This document shows, piece after piece, positions 5,811 through 8,410 of a stretch of DNA of 8,410 nucleotides; position 1 is the stretch's first letter, and each line of letters begins with the position of its first letter. This DNA comes from Bacteroidetes bacterium UBA7688. Its GTDB lineage: Bacteria; Bacteroidota; Bacteroidia; Chitinophagales; Chitinophagaceae. Location: NCBI GenBank assembly GCA_002482815.1, contig DLGS01000024.1:1-8410 (forward strand), read 5' to 3'. The notes under the pieces are model-generated. The model made no database searches and was not told the DNA's origin. It saw nothing but the letters and a program-made list of their open reading frames with translations. The translations under genes were made by a program, and so were the position numbers.

Positions 5811-6959
5811 TTAAGGGGTCGGAGGAGCGGCTAAGGTAATATCAGGCTCCACAACTACGGGTGATTTTTTACTTGCAATATTGAAGCGCAATCCAATCAC
5901 ATGGACACCATTTGCAGGGCGTTGTGTTGGTCTGAAACTATAGTCAAGTGCAAGCATGGGGCCACCTTTACTTAATGGAGTTGAAATTGTAGCGCCTAGG
6001 CTCAGTCCTGTATAAAAGGTTGTACTTTTCAATTTGTCCATAATATCCTTTTCATAACGATAAGCGCCACGAACCATAAATCGCTCCTTAAAACCATATT
6101 CAACACCAGCACCCAAGTAATCATTGTTGAATGAGTTTGATGTAAAATTACCCAATGCCGTCAATCTATGAAAAGGTTTGGCGTCACCTTGCCTATTCTT
6201 CTCATCAAGATAAAAATCATACGCAAAAGCCATACTCATATAGGTTGGCAACTGAAATTTCTCCTGTGGCATTGACCGGGTAACCTGATAGCCAGAATTG
6301 GGATCATTTACAGGGTCTCCGTTACTGGAAAATCCACCACCTGAAAACCGCATATTAGTCCCGGCATTACGGAGGGTAACACCAATATGCAAGTTCTCAT
6401 CGCGACCTGTAACATACTGAATACCTGCATCAATACTTGCGCCTGAAGCTCCTATATTTCCAATCTGCTCCGAGATAAACGTTGCGTTTACACCACCTCG
6501 GATTTTATCAGAAAATTTCATTCCAAAACCTAATGAGAAATTTAGAAAGGACGGTCTGTACTTAGCACCGTTTCCCTCTGGATGATCAATGTCTGTTACG
6601 TCAATCTCGCCAAAAGACATTGACATTACATTGACACCTATTACAGCAGCCTCGCTTACACGATAAGCTGCGCCGGCATTACTAATAGAAATGCCGGAAC
6701 CTGATAAATATCGGCTGTGGCTTGCCCCAATCTCCAAATTATCGGTAAAAGATAAACCTGCAATATTAACTTTCATTGCGGCAATACCTTTAACATTAGC
6801 CACATCAAGTCCAAACAAACCGGTACTTTGTGCCCAAGGATTTATCAATAATTCAGTTGCACCTGCCTGGCCGGATCTATCCTTGTTCCCCGCAAATGCA
6901 GAAAATGAACAACTTAAAGTAAGTGCAGAAAGTAACGCTTTTGAAACTATATTTTTCAT
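5811..6959 (-). CDS. PorV/PorQ-family outer membrane beta-barrel protein
   Basis: A 382-residue protein. Residues 1-23 are a signal peptide ending in AFA before GNK. The mature start, with SGQAGATELLINPWAQSTGL followed by an N-x-A-G-L-SF motif, resembles PorV/PorQ-type outer membrane proteins (FadL-like barrels), in which an AGA-x-x-LLI-x-P segment precedes a Gly-rich N-A-G-L turn. The rest alternates short amphipathic strands and Gly/Asn/Asp turns (for example NLHIGVTLRNAGTNMRFSGG and LGAGVEYGFKERFMVRGAYR), as in a barrel of about 14 strands. Known members PorV and PorQ act in type IX secretion: PorV shuttles cargo to the attachment complex and PorQ belongs to that complex. Many paralogues have no assigned role. 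The last barrel strand (GVHVIGLRFNIA) is followed by about 20 extra residues rich in Pro and Val, which is unusual. It is directly downstream of a T9SS-sorted surface protein. Family call good, exact role unknown. Confidence 0.82.
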   Translation of the reverse strand: MKNIVSKALLSALTLSCSFSAFAGNKDRSGQAGATELLINPWAQSTGLFGLDVANVKGIAAMKVNIAGLSFTDNLEIGASHSRYLSGSGISISNAGAAYRVSEAAVIGVNVMSMSFGEIDVTDIDHPEGNGAKYRPSFLNFSLGFGMKFSDKIRGGVNATFISEQIGNIGASGASIDAGIQYVTGRDENLHIGVTLRNAGTNMRFSGGGFSSNGDPVNDPNSGYQVTRSMPQEKFQLPTYMSMAFAYDFYLDEKNRQGDAKPFHRLTALGNFTSNSFNNDYLGAGVEYGFKERFMVRGAYRYEKDIMDKLKSTTFYTGLSLGATISTPLSKGGPMLALDYSFRPTQRPANGVHVIGLRFNIASKKSPVVVEPDITLAAPPTP

Positions 6960-7025
6960 ACTAAATGTGTTTGTGTTTCAGATAGGGGGATACAAAATAC
7001 CTCCAATACTTTTATAATTTATTGA

Positions 7026-7056
7026 TTCCCGGGTAAAATTGATTCTTACCCGGGAA
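7026..7056 (-). terminator. Hairpin between the surface-protein gene and the PorV-like gene
   Basis: An 11-bp perfect stem (7026-7036 with 7046-7056, core CCCGGG) with a 9-base loop, eight bases after the TAG stop at 7065. On the minus strand it is followed by AATCAATAAATT rather than a solid T run, so termination may be partial. It could allow read-through into the PorV-like gene 66 bases further on, or protect the upstream mRNA end. Confidence 0.6.
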
Positions 7057-7064
7057 ATTAAAAT

Positions 7065-8410
7065 CTAGTTATTCGTAACATCCAATGGTCTCATTGCACC
7101 AAACCATCTTAATACCTTATCTTTCCCATAGGCATTAATGTGAATCAGATACATGCCGCTGGCAATAGGCAATCCAGCTTGATTATACAAATCCCACGAA
7201 ACTGCAGGGTCATTATTATCTTTCTCAAAACGACGGATTAATGTTCCATCCAATGAATAGATATTAATAGTTGCCTTTTGAGGAAGGTTAATGATTTTGA
7301 TTTTAGTTTCCAATCTGTTGGACTCATAAGTATTTCCACCAGAAGCCTGTCCCTTGTAAGGATTTGGAACCGCAAATATTCTGTCCATCATTGCATCAGC
7401 ATCAGAAGATTTTGTGTAATCATTTGGAGCTAAACCTTTGGTTGTAAAATTATACTTTGGATTGGTCCAATTAAGCGTATCAGTAGGATTAACCAAAGTC
7501 TGACCAGGAAACAACGGATATTTCTTATAAGGTGTATTAACCCTGAAACGCATACGTGTTTCGGTTGGGATTATACCATCTTTCAGCGATAAGAATTTGG
7601 TTCCCTGAGTTAATAATGGTATACCTACCCAACGAATCTGGCGATATGCTGGTGTGAAAACAAACGTGCTGGGGTGATTAATACCTTTATCCGCTGAAAC
7701 AAATGCTTTACAGGAATCATATTTCGTGTTTAGGATATAAGTAAAGTGACGACCACCAAAAATTGTCTCCCCAAACATATTCATAATATCTCCGGTTGGA
7801 TTCCAAAGCATGTCCGCTCCATTGAATTTCTTTAAATAAGAATCTTCTGCAAAAGCGATATTTAATCTTTCGCCAGTTACCTGGTTGATAGCATAACCCG
7901 GGAAATAAGAAAAACCAGTGTCTTTAGCATCAGAAGAATAGATAGGCTCACCATTCGGACCAATTTGTAAGTTCCAGGACCTGTGAGATCTTGGTTTGAA
8001 CTTTGATGTGCCGCCTTCAGCTAAACCTGTTGAAAATTGAGCTTCTAATACTGCACAACGAGTCCATTTTGATTTGTCAGATGTATAAACTAAATCAACA
8101 TTCGGAATCTCACTAAATCTAACCGAGCCGGCAGAGGCACTTGGATAATAAAAAGTTGTACCTACCGTACTAGGTACAGCTGGAGCAAAACCGCAAGCTG
8201 TACCATCAACTGTCGCAGCTAGATCATATGGAGCCCAGGTTGACAACACATTGGTGTTATTTGCAAACAGAGTACCATATTTGTTATCAGGATCATGAGC
8301 ATAATCATCATATGAATTACATGGTACAACCTCGCCAGCTAAAATGGCATCCTTAAATGTTCCCCCTCTGATCCAGTTAAGTAAGGACCTGCCACTTTGG
8401 TCAGCAACAC
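7065..8410 (-). CDS. Large surface protein with C-terminal T9SS sorting domain (5' end outside the window)
   Basis: The frame stays open to the right edge, giving 447 complete residues; the GTG at 8247-8249 is only an internal codon. I recognise no catalytic domain in the first 340 residues. The segment with SYFPGYAINQVTGERLNIAF and DMLWNPTGD resembles a recurring block in uncharacterised Bacteroidota T9SS proteins, as I recall it. Four Cys residues (30, 72, 116, 231) could form disulfides. Residues about 343-447 form the C-terminal domain: FAVPNPYKG opens it, TINIYSLDGTLIRRFEKD is the FlgD-like central hairpin, and GLPIASGMYLIHI matches the G-x-Y-x-x-x-I strand of type A sorting domains. The chain then continues for about 20 residues to LRWFGAMRPLDVTNN, longer than typical endings. 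Predicted fate: Sec export, then T9SS translocation and surface anchoring or release after cleavage of this domain. Likely partner: the PorV-like protein downstream, possibly in one transcript. Confidence 0.8.
   Translation of the reverse strand, partial: VADQSGRSLLNWIRGGTFKDAILAGEVVPCNSYDDYAHDPDNKYGTLFANNTNVLSTWAPYDLAATVDGTACGFAPAVPSTVGTTFYYPSASAGSVRFSEIPNVDLVYTSDKSKWTRCAVLEAQFSTGLAEGGTSKFKPRSHRSWNLQIGPNGEPIYSSDAKDTGFSYFPGYAINQVTGERLNIAFAEDSYLKKFNGADMLWNPTGDIMNMFGETIFGGRHFTYILNTKYDSCKAFVSADKGINHPSTFVFTPAYRQIRWVGIPLLTQGTKFLSLKDGIIPTETRMRFRVNTPYKKYPLFPGQTLVNPTDTLNWTNPKYNFTTKGLAPNDYTKSSDADAMMDRIFAVPNPYKGQASGGNTYESNRLETKIKIINLPQKATINIYSLDGTLIRRFEKDNNDPAVSWDLYNQAGLPIASGMYLIHINAYGKDKVLRWFGAMRPLDVTNN

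Noticed and set aside
8247..8249. GTG as the start codon of the surface protein
   Set aside because: The same frame stays open from here to the right edge of the window with typical protein composition, so the gene is partial and the GTG is an internal valine codon.
1..8410. CRISPR array, insertion sequence, transposase or phage genes
   Set aside because: No regularly spaced direct repeats, no transposase or integrase motifs and no terminal repeats were seen anywhere in the window.

Overview
The window looks like the chromosome of a member of the Bacteroidota, probably on the Cytophaga/Chitinophaga/Sphingobacteria side. Four things point there: C-terminal sorting domains of the type IX secretion system (T9SS) at both edges, a PorV/PorQ-family outer membrane protein, a free-standing C-terminal half of transketolase, and repeated copies of the Bacteroidota -7 promoter box TAnnTTTG upstream of genes. 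No species can be named from sequence alone.

Layout: (1) Positions 1-92 are the last residues of a plus-strand gene ending in what looks like a T9SS type B sorting domain, followed by two back-to-back hairpins (113-141 and 166-201) that separate it from a minus-strand block. (2) Minus strand 224-1841, transcribed right to left: a YciH/SUI1 translation factor, the transketolase C-terminal half, and a small single-pass membrane protein resembling DUF4834. Each has its own -7-like box. (3) Minus strand 2134-3936 is the translational GTPase TypA/BipA, with a strong terminator and a leader of about 130 nt that can fold. (4) Plus strand 4161-4657 is a GNAT acetyltransferase whose reading frame is broken by what looks like one missing base. 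(5) Minus strand 4694-4766 is tRNA-Lys(UUU) with a near-consensus promoter and a terminator. (6) Minus strand 4857-5727 is a greA-HIT pair with one base between the genes. (7) Minus strand 5811-8410 is a large T9SS-sorted surface protein (its start lies outside the window), followed by a PorV/PorQ-family outer membrane protein and a strong terminator.

Functionally, most of the window is housekeeping: translation (YciH, TypA, tRNA-Lys), transcript elongation (GreA), central carbon metabolism (transketolase) and nucleotide hydrolysis (HIT). The accessory part is the secretion theme. A sorted surface protein sits directly upstream of a PorV-like barrel, and a second sorted protein ends at the left edge. 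I see no mobile element, CRISPR array, phage gene or clearly new multi-gene system. The items most worth checking are the broken GNAT gene, the surface protein/PorV-like pair, the transketolase half without an adjacent partner, and the typA leader.
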